Shown here one piece after another: positions 37,343 through 45,181 of a stretch of 64,000 nt of DNA (position 1 is the stretch's first letter; each line of letters opens with the position of its first letter). Origin of the DNA: Cetobacterium sp. 8H. Lineage in GTDB: Bacteria; Fusobacteriota; Fusobacteriia; Fusobacteriales; Fusobacteriaceae. The stretch lies in NCBI RefSeq assembly GCF_014250675.1, contig NZ_JACHTG010000004.1:124001-188000 (forward strand), read 5' to 3'. The notes under the pieces were generated by a model that searched no databases, had not been told where the DNA came from, and saw only the letters and a list, made by a program, of their open reading frames with translations. The position numbers and the translations under genes were made by a program.

Positions 37343-38175
37343 ATAATCTCTCCTTTAAATGTAGTCTCTGCCATTCCTGTCATAAATATTTCATCGTTGG
37401 CTTTCAGTTGGATCTTTAAAATTCCACCCTCTGTTTCTACATTAACTTTTTTTTCTACCAATCCTAATAGATTGGCTATAAATACCGATGAACAAGATCC
37501 CGTTCCACAAGCTAATGTTCTACCAGCACCTCTTTCCCAAGTTTTAATACGTATATTACTTCTATCTATCACCTCAATAAAATTTACATTTATTTTATTT
37601 GGAAAAATACTCATCTTTTCTATTTCTTCTCCAAAATTATTAGCTTCAATTTTTTCTAAATCCTCGCATATTATTACAGCATGGGGAACTCCTACCAATA
37701 CTGCTGAGAATAATAATTCTTTATTTAAAACTTTTATTTTTTCATTTAAAATAACTTCTTTTTCTATAGCAACTGGTATCTCTTTCGGATTTAATTTAGC
37801 ATTTCCCATAAATATAGTCACATCTATAACTTTTTCGTTTTCTATATTTAAATACGCTATTTTTATCCCATCTCCTGTTTCTATTTTCAATTCTTTTTTG
37901 TCTACTAATTTTTCCTCATAAACAAATTTTGAAAAACATCTGATTCCATTACCACACATCTCACCCATAGATCCATCAGAATTATAATAAACCATCTTTA
38001 TATCAGCTATTTGGCTAGGTTCTGCAATCATTATTCCATCTCCACCTATTCCATAACGCCTATCACAAAGTACCTTTGCCATCTTAGAATAATCATTATA
38101 GCTATTTTTTATGCCATCAAACAATATAAAATCATTTCCTGCACCTTGCATTTTATTAAATTTCAAACTAATCAC
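37333..38175 (-). CDS. dapF: Diaminopimelate epimerase
   Basis: Interconverts LL- and meso-diaminopimelate for lysine and peptidoglycan synthesis. The 280-residue length is standard. Both active-site Cys are present: MCGNGIRCF near residue 73 and LACGTGSCSS near residue 218. The start KFNKMQGAGNDFILFD is the family signature. It is co-transcribed with the overlapping CBS-domain gene. No other dap gene is nearby. Confidence 0.96.
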   Translation of the reverse strand: MISLKFNKMQGAGNDFILFDGIKNSYNDYSKMAKVLCDRRYGIGGDGIMIAEPSQIADIKMVYYNSDGSMGEMCGNGIRCFSKFVYEEKLVDKKELKIETGDGIKIAYLNIENEKVIDVTIFMGNAKLNPKEIPVAIEKEVILNEKIKVLNKELLFSAVLVGVPHAVIICEDLEKIEANNFGEEIEKMSIFPNKINVNFIEVIDRSNIRIKTWERGAGRTLACGTGSCSSVFIANLLGLVEKKVNVETEGGILKIQLKANDEIFMTGMAETTFKGEIIWE

Positions 38176-38338
38176 CTCATTAATAAATAGTTATCCTATT
38201 ACTCTATATTTTACCTCATTGTTCCATTTAAAGCAAGTGCTTGTAATTTGTTTGATTAGACTTTACTTTTAATATATTTTGTGTTAGTATTTCTCTTGGT
38301 GTTATTCTAATACTCAACATAATAAACAGGGAGATTTT

Positions 38339-39928
38339 ATGAACAAAGAAAGAGAAATCAAAAATCACGTCGAACTCCTTCATAAAGGAAACAAAGGTTT
38401 ATATGCCCTTTCAATTCTAGTTGGTATTACAACTGGTATAACTGTCTCTATCTATAGATATGGTTTAAATTTGGCTGGGGATCTAAGAGATCACTTTTTG
38501 ACAAAAGATGTTCTTTCTAATCCTTTGAAACTATTTTTTATCTGGTCTATATTTATAGCTATCGGTATTTTTGTTGATTATTTATCTCGAAAATTCCCAA
38601 CAACTGGAGGAAGTGGTATTCCTCAAGTTAAAGCACTTATTCTAAGAAAACTAGATTATCTATTTTGGGTAAAAGAATTTGGGGTTAAATTCTTTGGTGG
38701 ATTACTAGGGATTGGAGCCGGTTTATCTTTAGGAAGAGAAGGTCCATCTGTACAATTAGGTTCTTATCTTGGATATGGATGCTCTAAACTTTTTAAAAGA
38801 AATTATACTGACAACAAATATCTTGTAACTGCTGGATCTAGTGCTGGACTTTCTGGAGCTTTTGGAGCCCCTCTATCTGGAGTTATATTCAGTATGGAAG
38901 AACTTCATCGTTTCTTTTCATCTAAATTAATTGTTTGTACTTTTTTAGCAAGTATTTTCTCTAATTTTATATCTAGAAGAATATTTGACATGAATCCAGC
39001 ATTTAGTTTAGCAACAAAGTATCCATCTAATACAAACCCATACTTACAATTTACTTTATTTATAATATTTGGGATTATTTTAGCATTTTTTGGAAAACTT
39101 TTTACTGTTTCACTAATTAAATCTCAAGATATTTTTAAAAATACGAAATTACCAAGGATAGTTAAAATTTCTTCTATTATGACACTATCTTTTATTATAT
39201 GTTTTGTTATGCCTGATATGGCAGGTGGTGGACATCATCTTGTTGAAACATTACCTTTTAAGAATCAAACTATTTTATTTTTAATATTTATGTTTTTTAT
39301 CAAGTTATTTTTTACTACTATATCTTATGCTACTGGATTTCAAGGTGGTATTTTTCTTCCAATGTTAGTACTAGGAGCTATTTTAGGTAAAATTTATGGA
39401 CTTGCTTTAATCTCTATATTTGGTTTCACTCCAGACTTCATCATCCATTATATGATACTGGGAATGGCTGGTTACTTTGTAGCTGTTGTAAGAGCACCCA
39501 TTACTGGGGTTATTCTTATACTTGAAATGACTGGTAGTTTTGATCATCTACTAGCTATTGCGACTGTTTCAATCGTTGCTTATTATGTTACTGAGCTTTT
39601 AAAATTAGAGCCTATCTATGAAATTCTTTATGAGAGAATGCCTAAATTTAAAACTGAAGATGATTTAGAAGAGGAAAAACATGAACAATTAGAAAAAACA
39701 CTTATCTGTATTCCTGTTGCTGCTGAATCTGAATTTGATGAAAAACTTATTAAAGATATCAGCTGGCCAAAGAATACTCTTGTTGTAGCAATTAGAAGAG
39801 CTGAAACAGAGTATATTCCAAAAGGAAATACAAAGATTTTAGCTGGGGATGTTTTAGTTCTATTGCTCCCTAAAAAACAAGCTAGTAAAATAAATGAAGA
39901 GTTATTCAAAATGGGAACAGTTCACTGA
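38339..39928 (+). CDS. ClC-type chloride channel/antiporter with C-terminal TrkA-C domain
   Basis: A 529-residue ClC protein. The anion-path motifs are readable: GGSGIPQVK (inner Ser), GREGPSVQLG with the gating Glu, and GFQGGIFLPMLVLG. The second conserved Glu side (SMEELHRF) fits an H+/Cl- antiporter. After the membrane domain (about 1-440) there is a TrkA-C/RCK-C regulatory domain (about 455-529; ILAGDVLVLLLPKK), not CBS domains. Monocistronic. Confidence 0.92.
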   Translation: MNKEREIKNHVELLHKGNKGLYALSILVGITTGITVSIYRYGLNLAGDLRDHFLTKDVLSNPLKLFFIWSIFIAIGIFVDYLSRKFPTTGGSGIPQVKALILRKLDYLFWVKEFGVKFFGGLLGIGAGLSLGREGPSVQLGSYLGYGCSKLFKRNYTDNKYLVTAGSSAGLSGAFGAPLSGVIFSMEELHRFFSSKLIVCTFLASIFSNFISRRIFDMNPAFSLATKYPSNTNPYLQFTLFIIFGIILAFFGKLFTVSLIKSQDIFKNTKLPRIVKISSIMTLSFIICFVMPDMAGGGHHLVETLPFKNQTILFLIFMFFIKLFFTTISYATGFQGGIFLPMLVLGAILGKIYGLALISIFGFTPDFIIHYMILGMAGYFVAVVRAPITGVILILEMTGSFDHLLAIATVSIVAYYVTELLKLEPIYEILYERMPKFKTEDDLEEEKHEQLEKTLICIPVAAESEFDEKLIKDISWPKNTLVVAIRRAETEYIPKGNTKILAGDVLVLLLPKKQASKINEELFKMGTVH

Positions 39929-39944
39929 TCTTCAAAATAATTTA

Positions 39945-39973
39945 TTGACTTTTTTGAGAAATGATTATACTAT
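39945..39973 (+). promoter_or_regulatory. Promoter for fabG
   Basis: TTGACT (39945-39950), 17-bp spacer, TACTAT (39968-39973); a TATACT two bases earlier gives an alternative -10 with a short spacer. Confidence 0.5.
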
Positions 39974-40006
39974 TAAATGACACATGTATTTTATAGGAGG
40001 TCTATT

Positions 40007-40732
40007 ATGAATAGAATAGAAGGTAAAATTGCCTTAGTTACTGGTGGGGCTAGAGGAATAGGAAGAACTATAGTTGAAAAACTAGCTTCTGAAGGTGCTG
40101 AACTAGTTATCTCTTGTGATATGGGAGAGGCAACTTTTGAACAAACAAATGTTAGACATGAAATTTTAAATGTAACAGATAGAGAAGCTATTAAAGAGCT
40201 TGTAAAAAGAATAAAAGACGAGTTTGGAAGAATTGATATTCTAGTTAACAATGCTGGAATAACAAAAGATGGTCCTTTCGTTAGAATGAGCGAAGAGGCT
40301 TGGGATGCTGTAATTAATGTTAATCTAAAAGGTGTTTTTAATGTTACTCAAGCTGTTGCACCTTTAATGACAAAAAATAAAAAAGGATCAATAGTTACAA
40401 TTTCATCTGTTGTAGGACTATATGGAAATATAGGACAAGCTAACTATTCAGCTACTAAAGGTGGAGTTATCGCTATGACAAAAACTTGGTCTAAAGAATT
40501 AGCTAGAAAAGGAGCTCAAGTTAGAGCGAACTGTGTAGCACCAGGATTTATCTCTACTCCAATGACTGATATTTTACCTGAAGATGTTATTCAAGGTATG
40601 CTTGATAGAACATCTCTAGGAAAACTAGGAATGCCTGAAGATATTGCAAATGCTGTTTTATTTTTAGCAAGTGATGAATCTTCTTATATAACTGGGCAAA
40701 CTATCGAAGTTAGTGGTGGATTAGCTTTATAA
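40007..40732 (+). CDS. fabG: 3-oxoacyl-ACP reductase, FabG type
   Basis: NADPH-dependent SDR of the fatty acid elongation cycle. Start set at ATG 40007 (MNRIEGKIAL), 6 bp after AGGAGG, rather than the upstream in-frame ATG 39977. About 241 residues. The cofactor motif is TGGARGIGR (near 13); NNAG near 80; catalytic Ser in TISSVVGLYG with YSATK (Tyr/Lys). It is not next to other fab genes, so a different 3-oxo substrate (for example a PHB-type acetoacetyl-CoA reductase) remains possible. Confidence 0.85.
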   Translation: MNRIEGKIALVTGGARGIGRTIVEKLASEGAELVISCDMGEATFEQTNVRHEILNVTDREAIKELVKRIKDEFGRIDILVNNAGITKDGPFVRMSEEAWDAVINVNLKGVFNVTQAVAPLMTKNKKGSIVTISSVVGLYGNIGQANYSATKGGVIAMTKTWSKELARKGAQVRANCVAPGFISTPMTDILPEDVIQGMLDRTSLGKLGMPEDIANAVLFLASDESSYITGQTIEVSGGLAL

Positions 40733-40748
40733 TTTAAGAAATGATTTC

Positions 40749-40783
40749 AAGGCAAGAATAAACACTATTCTTGTCTTTTTTAT
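40749..40783 (+). terminator. Terminator after fabG
   Basis: GGCAAGAATA (40751-40760) pairs with TATTCTTGTC (40766-40775; one G-U), then a run of T. The following gene starts only about 20 bp later, so some readthrough is possible. Confidence 0.7.
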
Positions 40784-40796
40784 TTAGGAGGATTCA

Positions 40797-42083
40797 ATGA
40801 GAAAAAAAATTACCTTGCTTTTATCAATATCAACTATTTTTTTAGGATGTTTTATAGTTGGTAAGGATTTTTATATAAAATCTATTTTAACAGAAAATCT
40901 GTCTAATACTTTCAAGCAAGATGTAACAATTACATATGCGCATTTAAGTATTCTTTCACAAAAGATTAGCTTAAAAAATACAACTTTTAATAAAACTGGT
41001 ATTTCAATAAAGAATGCTAATTTTGATATTAATTTTAAAGATTTTTTTAATAGTAGTGATTTAAATATTAAAACTTTAAATCTAGATAGTATATCTTTAG
41101 TTGAGAAATCAAAAAATAAAGATATGCTTGAAGACCCTAAGAGTGAACCATTAGTTGATAATTCCGTTGAAGCATTTTTTAAAGAGATCGAAAGAAAGAC
41201 CTCTATTAAAGATAATTTTTCTAGAATATTTTCATCTAACTTCGATAAGTCAAAAGTTGTAAGCTCTGTTTCAGAAAATCTAATGAATTTTTTGCTTAAT
41301 AACACAGACTATATAGATGTTATTATTCAAAAAGAAACTAACCTTATTTTAAAAGATGATATCTCTAAAATTTCAATTTTTTATAAAGAGTTTATGCAAA
41401 ATTTAGAAAATGAGAAATTTAATCCTACAATTAAAAGAGAAATAACAATTGATAGATTAAATTTTAACGGTAATATTAACAATTTTTCTTTTGATGGTAA
41501 TATTGAAAATTTAACTAATAATTTTTCTAAAGCTACCGCTTTACCAATTATGGTTAATCTTAGCCAAGGAGATGCTAAAGGACAAATTTTTGGAAATATC
41601 AATTTAAATCTTTTAAACGGTTCTTTATATTTAAAATTTTTTAATTTTGATTTAAACAGACTCCCTATTTTATCAAAATATGTTTTACAAGGAAATATCT
41701 CTTTTGTGGAAGTTATAAATATTAATAGATCTATGATATCTATTAACGGTTCTTCCGATATTTCAAATCTTATAATAAAAAAAGATTCTATTATTGATAA
41801 TTTAAAAACGAATAATTTAAATAAAGAGATTTTAAATAGCATTATCACAGTAAGTGAGAGCAACTTAAATAAAATTACTATTTCTAATAATTTTTCAACA
41901 ACATCTAATATTATTGGAATTAAAACTTCTCTACCTGGGCAGCTTAGAGGCTCTTTAATAAAAAATAGAACCGAGCTTACGAAAGCTTTTGAAAAGGCCA
42001 TTGAAAATCACTATAATGATTCTTTTCAAGAGAAAAAAAATAATTTTAAAAACTTTTTTAAGAGTATAAAAGATATTTTTTAA
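40797..42083 (+). CDS. AsmA-like envelope protein of unknown function
   Basis: A 428-residue protein not recognised with a precise family name. It begins with a membrane anchor or signal (residues 5-22, containing FLGC, which could be read as a lipobox). The rest is rich in N/K/I/S with beta-type alternation (SILSQKISLKNTTFNKTG, IDRLNFNGNINNFSFDGN) and resembles AsmA/DUF748-type bridge proteins. The C-terminal third includes ISINGSSDISNL and ends with a basic helix. A periplasmic-facing lipid transport or assembly role is a guess from the fold type. Strong AGGAGG before the ATG. Confidence 0.6.
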   Translation: MRKKITLLLSISTIFLGCFIVGKDFYIKSILTENLSNTFKQDVTITYAHLSILSQKISLKNTTFNKTGISIKNANFDINFKDFFNSSDLNIKTLNLDSISLVEKSKNKDMLEDPKSEPLVDNSVEAFFKEIERKTSIKDNFSRIFSSNFDKSKVVSSVSENLMNFLLNNTDYIDVIIQKETNLILKDDISKISIFYKEFMQNLENEKFNPTIKREITIDRLNFNGNINNFSFDGNIENLTNNFSKATALPIMVNLSQGDAKGQIFGNINLNLLNGSLYLKFFNFDLNRLPILSKYVLQGNISFVEVININRSMISINGSSDISNLIIKKDSIIDNLKTNNLNKEILNSIITVSESNLNKITISNNFSTTSNIIGIKTSLPGQLRGSLIKNRTELTKAFEKAIENHYNDSFQEKKNNFKNFFKSIKDIF

Positions 42084-42092
42084 AATTTCTAC

Positions 42093-42121
42093 TTGTATTT
42101 AAAGTTTTTTAATGATATAAT
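42093..42121 (+). promoter_or_regulatory. Promoter of the SRP RNA gene
   Basis: TTGTAT (42093-42098), 17-bp spacer, TATAAT (42116-42121); the RNA begins about 8 bp downstream. Confidence 0.7.
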
Positions 42122-42129
42122 TATTCTAG

Positions 42130-42251
42130 TCACAAGTGTTGTGGCAGGAGCCTTATGGCGTATTATTATCGAACCGTGTCAGATCTGGAAGGAAGCAGCA
42201 CTAAGGTATTTAATGCGGGTATAAGTTTACTCTTGTTATAGCCTTGTGACC
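42130..42251 (+). ncRNA. ffs: Signal recognition particle RNA, small bacterial (4.5S) type
   Basis: About 120 nt. The ends GTCACAAG (42130-42137) and CTTGTGAC (42244-42251) pair to close the hairpin. The universally conserved domain IV is at 42176-42205, with GTGTCAGATCTGG, the GGAA tetraloop and AGCAGCACTAAG, the Ffh-binding symmetric and asymmetric loops. A T-rich stretch follows directly and can act as terminator. No Alu domain is seen, so it is the short form. Confidence 0.95.
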
Positions 42252-42290
42252 TTTTTATTTTTTAAAATAAACTTATTAAAAACTATAAAA

Positions 42291-42316
42291 AAAAGCCAGA
42301 TTTAAATCTGGCTTTT
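42291..42316. terminator. Terminator after efp (bidirectional palindrome)
   Basis: Perfect 26-bp palindrome centred on 42303/42304 with AAAAGCCAGATTT and AAATCTGGCTTTT halves. It ends the efp unit on the minus strand and could back up SRP RNA termination on the plus strand. Confidence 0.8.
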
Positions 42317-42320
42317 AAAT

Positions 42321-42884
42321 TTATCTTTTGATTCTCTCTACATATTCGTTTGATCTAGTATCAATCTTGATCCACTCATCTTGCTCTACGAATAGAGGAA
42401 CTTGAATTTCAAATCCTGTATTGATTTTAGCTGACTTCATTACTTTTCCTGAAGTATCTCCTCTTAATCCTGGCTCTGTATAAGTTATTTGTCTCTCAAC
42501 AAATGTAGGTAACTCTACTGCAACTGGAGTTGACTCATAGTAAACAACCTCTAATTCCATTCCTTCTTCTAAATAGTTTAAAGCGTCTCCTAAATCCTCA
42601 TCTTTTAACTCGATTTGATCCCAAGTTTCTGGGTTAGAGAATACATAGAAATCTCCATCGTTATAAGAGTATACTGCTTTAACTTTATCTAATCTGATAT
42701 CGTCCATTTTATCGTCAGCTTTGTAAATAGAATCTGATATATTTCCATTTAATAAGTTCTTCATTTTGTACTTCATCATAGCTGAGTTTCTTCCTGATTT
42801 GTTATATTCTGCTTTTAGAATTACATAAGGTTCGTTTCCGATTCTTACTGTACTTCCTGCTCTTAATTCTTGAGCGTTTTTCAT
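42321..42884 (-). CDS. efp: Elongation factor P, EarP-modified (Arg32) type
   Basis: Relieves ribosomes stalled at polyproline. The 187-residue length is standard for the three-domain protein (KOW-like, OB, OB). The modification loop reads YNKSGRNSAMMKYK, which places Arg at position 32 and not the Lys34 of the EpmA-type loop. Arg32 is the site rhamnosylated by EarP in Pseudomonas and Neisseria, and the earP gene lies 11 bp upstream. C-terminal signature region is intact (LRGDTSGKVMKSAKINTG). Confidence 0.96.
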   Translation of the reverse strand: MKNAQELRAGSTVRIGNEPYVILKAEYNKSGRNSAMMKYKMKNLLNGNISDSIYKADDKMDDIRLDKVKAVYSYNDGDFYVFSNPETWDQIELKDEDLGDALNYLEEGMELEVVYYESTPVAVELPTFVERQITYTEPGLRGDTSGKVMKSAKINTGFEIQVPLFVEQDEWIKIDTRSNEYVERIKR

Positions 42885-42895
42885 AATTAAACCTC

Positions 42896-44059
42896 CTAAT
42901 ATTTTAAAATAAATCTATTTAATTTATCTATAAGATTACACTTAGAAATAATAAACTCTGAGTATTTTTCAGAAAATTTCTTAATCTCTTCAAAATTTTT
43001 GAAAAAATCATTGAAATTCTCAGAACCAATCTCAAAAGAATTACTTTCTCTGAAATTATAATCTTTTAATAGCTTCGTATATTCTTCTAAAAAGTCTATA
43101 TCTTCCTTTTTTAGAACTTCTTTAAATCTGTCTATGAAACCTTCTATCTTATCCATATGTGCTAACTCTTCTTGGAGATATATATGCCAAACAAAAGGCT
43201 TTCCTGTAAGTAATGCTCTTATGAAAGAGTCTTCTCCTCTTACAAAATTATAATCAACTATATTTATTAACTCTTCATACTCTTCTTGTTCCAAAAATGG
43301 CATAAATTTAATTGTTATATTTTTTATATTATAAGTTTCATCATCTAATTTTACAACATCTATTTTTTTGAATAGTTCTAAAAAGCTAATTTGACTTTTT
43401 TCTCCTAATATCAACAAACAATTTTGTTTACCATTATTTATTAAGGCATCCACTAATGGAAAGAAATTTTTTTCATAGCTAAAGACTGTTCCCAATAACA
43501 TATCTTTATAATCTAAACCTTTCAAATATTTTTCTAAATAGATCTCTTTATTAGATAAAACTTTGTTTTTTCTTTCTAAAAAAAGACTATCTACGATTAC
43601 TCCACCAGTTTTTTCTGTAAAACCAGGCATAAAGAAATATTTCTTTAATTTAGGAGCTCCCATTTGAGATTCCATCAAGTGTACATCTTCTATCCATTCT
43701 TCTCCAGATAGATATTCTAAGTTTATTAAAATAGATGATTGCTCCTTAGCTTTTTCCAAATACTCCCCTAAAACGTTACACCCAAAGGCCTCTATTATAA
43801 CATTTGCAGGAGAAAAAGTACATACATTTTTAGCTAAAAAATCCTCTGTCATATAAATAATATCGTCTATTTCTTGACATTCAATATTTTTTGCTTTTTT
43901 ATTTATTTTTAAAAACTCATCAAGTCTATTTAAAACAACTCTTATTTTAACTTCATCTCCATGAATTTTTTTCATCTCTTTTGCTAATCTATAAACAACT
44001 CCGATATCCCCATAATTATCTATTATCTCACAGAAAATATCTAAACTTCCAATTAACAT
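42896..44059 (-). CDS. earP: EF-P arginine rhamnosyltransferase EarP (DUF2331)
   Basis: Transfers rhamnose from dTDP-rhamnose to Arg32 of EF-P. The 387-residue GT-B-type protein has the family start SLDIFCEIIDNYGDIGVVYRLA read in two parts: SLDIFCEIIDN and YGDIGVVYRLAKEM, with the two conserved Asp (14 and 18). In the C-terminal half YNFVRGEDSFIRALLTGKPFVWH carries the nucleotide-sugar site, seen in pieces NFVRGEDSFIRA and GKPFVWHIYLQEE. Its ATG overlaps the stop of the upstream flavin oxidoreductase (TAATG). Pairing with an Arg32 EF-P supports the call. Confidence 0.93.
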   Translation of the reverse strand: MLIGSLDIFCEIIDNYGDIGVVYRLAKEMKKIHGDEVKIRVVLNRLDEFLKINKKAKNIECQEIDDIIYMTEDFLAKNVCTFSPANVIIEAFGCNVLGEYLEKAKEQSSILINLEYLSGEEWIEDVHLMESQMGAPKLKKYFFMPGFTEKTGGVIVDSLFLERKNKVLSNKEIYLEKYLKGLDYKDMLLGTVFSYEKNFFPLVDALINNGKQNCLLILGEKSQISFLELFKKIDVVKLDDETYNIKNITIKFMPFLEQEEYEELINIVDYNFVRGEDSFIRALLTGKPFVWHIYLQEELAHMDKIEGFIDRFKEVLKKEDIDFLEEYTKLLKDYNFRESNSFEIGSENFNDFFKNFEEIKKFSEKYSEFIISKCNLIDKLNRFILKY

Positions 44060-45018
44060 TAATTCACCTTTATTCCTGTTCTTTTAAAATAATCTTTTTT
44101 TGCATGCTGGACCCAATTAGGTCTAGCAATCATAGCTCTTCCTACAGCAACTAGGTCCAACATATCATTTTCTATTAGATAACTTGCCTGTTCCTCTGTC
44201 TTTATATTTCTCACACCTATAACAGGAATTTTTACATATTTTTTTATCTCTACACCCATATAAACAACCCAGTCTAGTTGAAATTCTTCTGGAACATCTA
44301 CTTTTTCCAATTGTTTTTTTTCTGGATCCGGAACTCCAGAAGACACATGTATCAAATCTACTCCTATTTTTTCCAAATATTTAGCAATTTCTATTCCATC
44401 CTCTAATGTTGGTTCATTTCCACCCATTCTATATCCAAGAATAAAATCATCACAAAATAAATCTTTTGTCTTTTCTACTAGCTCTTTTGTAAAAAACATT
44501 CTTTTTTCAAAAGTCCCGCCATATTTATCCTCTCTTGTATTCCAAAGTCTTGAATTAAGTTGAGATAATAAATAGGTGTGTGCTCCATGTATTTCTATTC
44601 CATCAAATCCTGCTTTTTTAGCTCTTTCAAATGCATCTACAAATTTTTGCAATATATCATCTAAAACTTTTTCTGAAACTGTTGCAATTTCATCTTTAAA
44701 TCCTGCATGATGAATCTGAATTAGCATAGGAACATTATATTTTTTTCCAATTTCTGCAATTTTAGAAAGTCCTTCAATAAAAGAGTCATCCCAAATTCCA
44801 ATTTGATTATCTCTTAATTTTCCGTCTTCAGAGACACAGCTCGCCTCTACAATTATAAGTCCCGTTTCTCCTTCAGCTACATCTTTATACCACTCTAAAA
44901 GTTCTTCAGTCACATATCCGTCTTTACCAACCATTGAAAATCTAACAAGTGGAGGTAACACAACTCTATTTTTTAAATCTATATTCTTTATTTTTAAAGG
45001 AGTAAATAAATTTATCAT
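44059..45018 (-). CDS. NADH:flavin oxidoreductase, old yellow enzyme family
   Basis: A 319-residue FMN TIM-barrel of the OYE-like family. Landmarks: LKNRVVLPPLVRFS at the start, LIQIHHAGFKD with a substrate-binding His, FDGIEIHGAHTYLLSQLNS, the NTREDKYGG segment, and the phosphate-binding VGRAMIARPNW. There is no C-terminal FeS/FAD extension, so it is the short YqjM-like kind, probably an ene-reductase. It is translationally coupled to earP by a TAATG overlap. Why it shares an operon with EF-P modification is unclear. Confidence 0.88.
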   Translation of the reverse strand: MINLFTPLKIKNIDLKNRVVLPPLVRFSMVGKDGYVTEELLEWYKDVAEGETGLIIVEASCVSEDGKLRDNQIGIWDDSFIEGLSKIAEIGKKYNVPMLIQIHHAGFKDEIATVSEKVLDDILQKFVDAFERAKKAGFDGIEIHGAHTYLLSQLNSRLWNTREDKYGGTFEKRMFFTKELVEKTKDLFCDDFILGYRMGGNEPTLEDGIEIAKYLEKIGVDLIHVSSGVPDPEKKQLEKVDVPEEFQLDWVVYMGVEIKKYVKIPVIGVRNIKTEEQASYLIENDMLDLVAVGRAMIARPNWVQHAKKDYFKRTGIKVN

Positions 45019-45090
45019 TTTTCCTCTCTTTCATTTTCATTTTTATATTGTATTTTATCATAATTTTAAAAAAAAAGAAAATATAATATA

Positions 45091-45119
45091 TTTCTTATTA
45101 TTGAAATTCATGGTATAAT
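45091..45119 (+). promoter_or_regulatory. Extended -10 promoter for the ABC-F gene
   Basis: TGGTATAAT (TGnTATAAT, -10 at 45114-45119) with TTTCTT 17 bp upstream, about 60 bp before the ATG. Confidence 0.5.
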
Positions 45120-45181
45120 ACTAAAGATATTTGATTAAAATTAAATTAATAATATATAAATATTTAGGAGGAAATTTTTAA

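Noticed and set aside
41381-42001. 206-codon open frame on the minus strand
   Set aside because: It is the complement of the AsmA-like gene; AT-rich coding DNA often leaves long antisense frames. No start signal or family.
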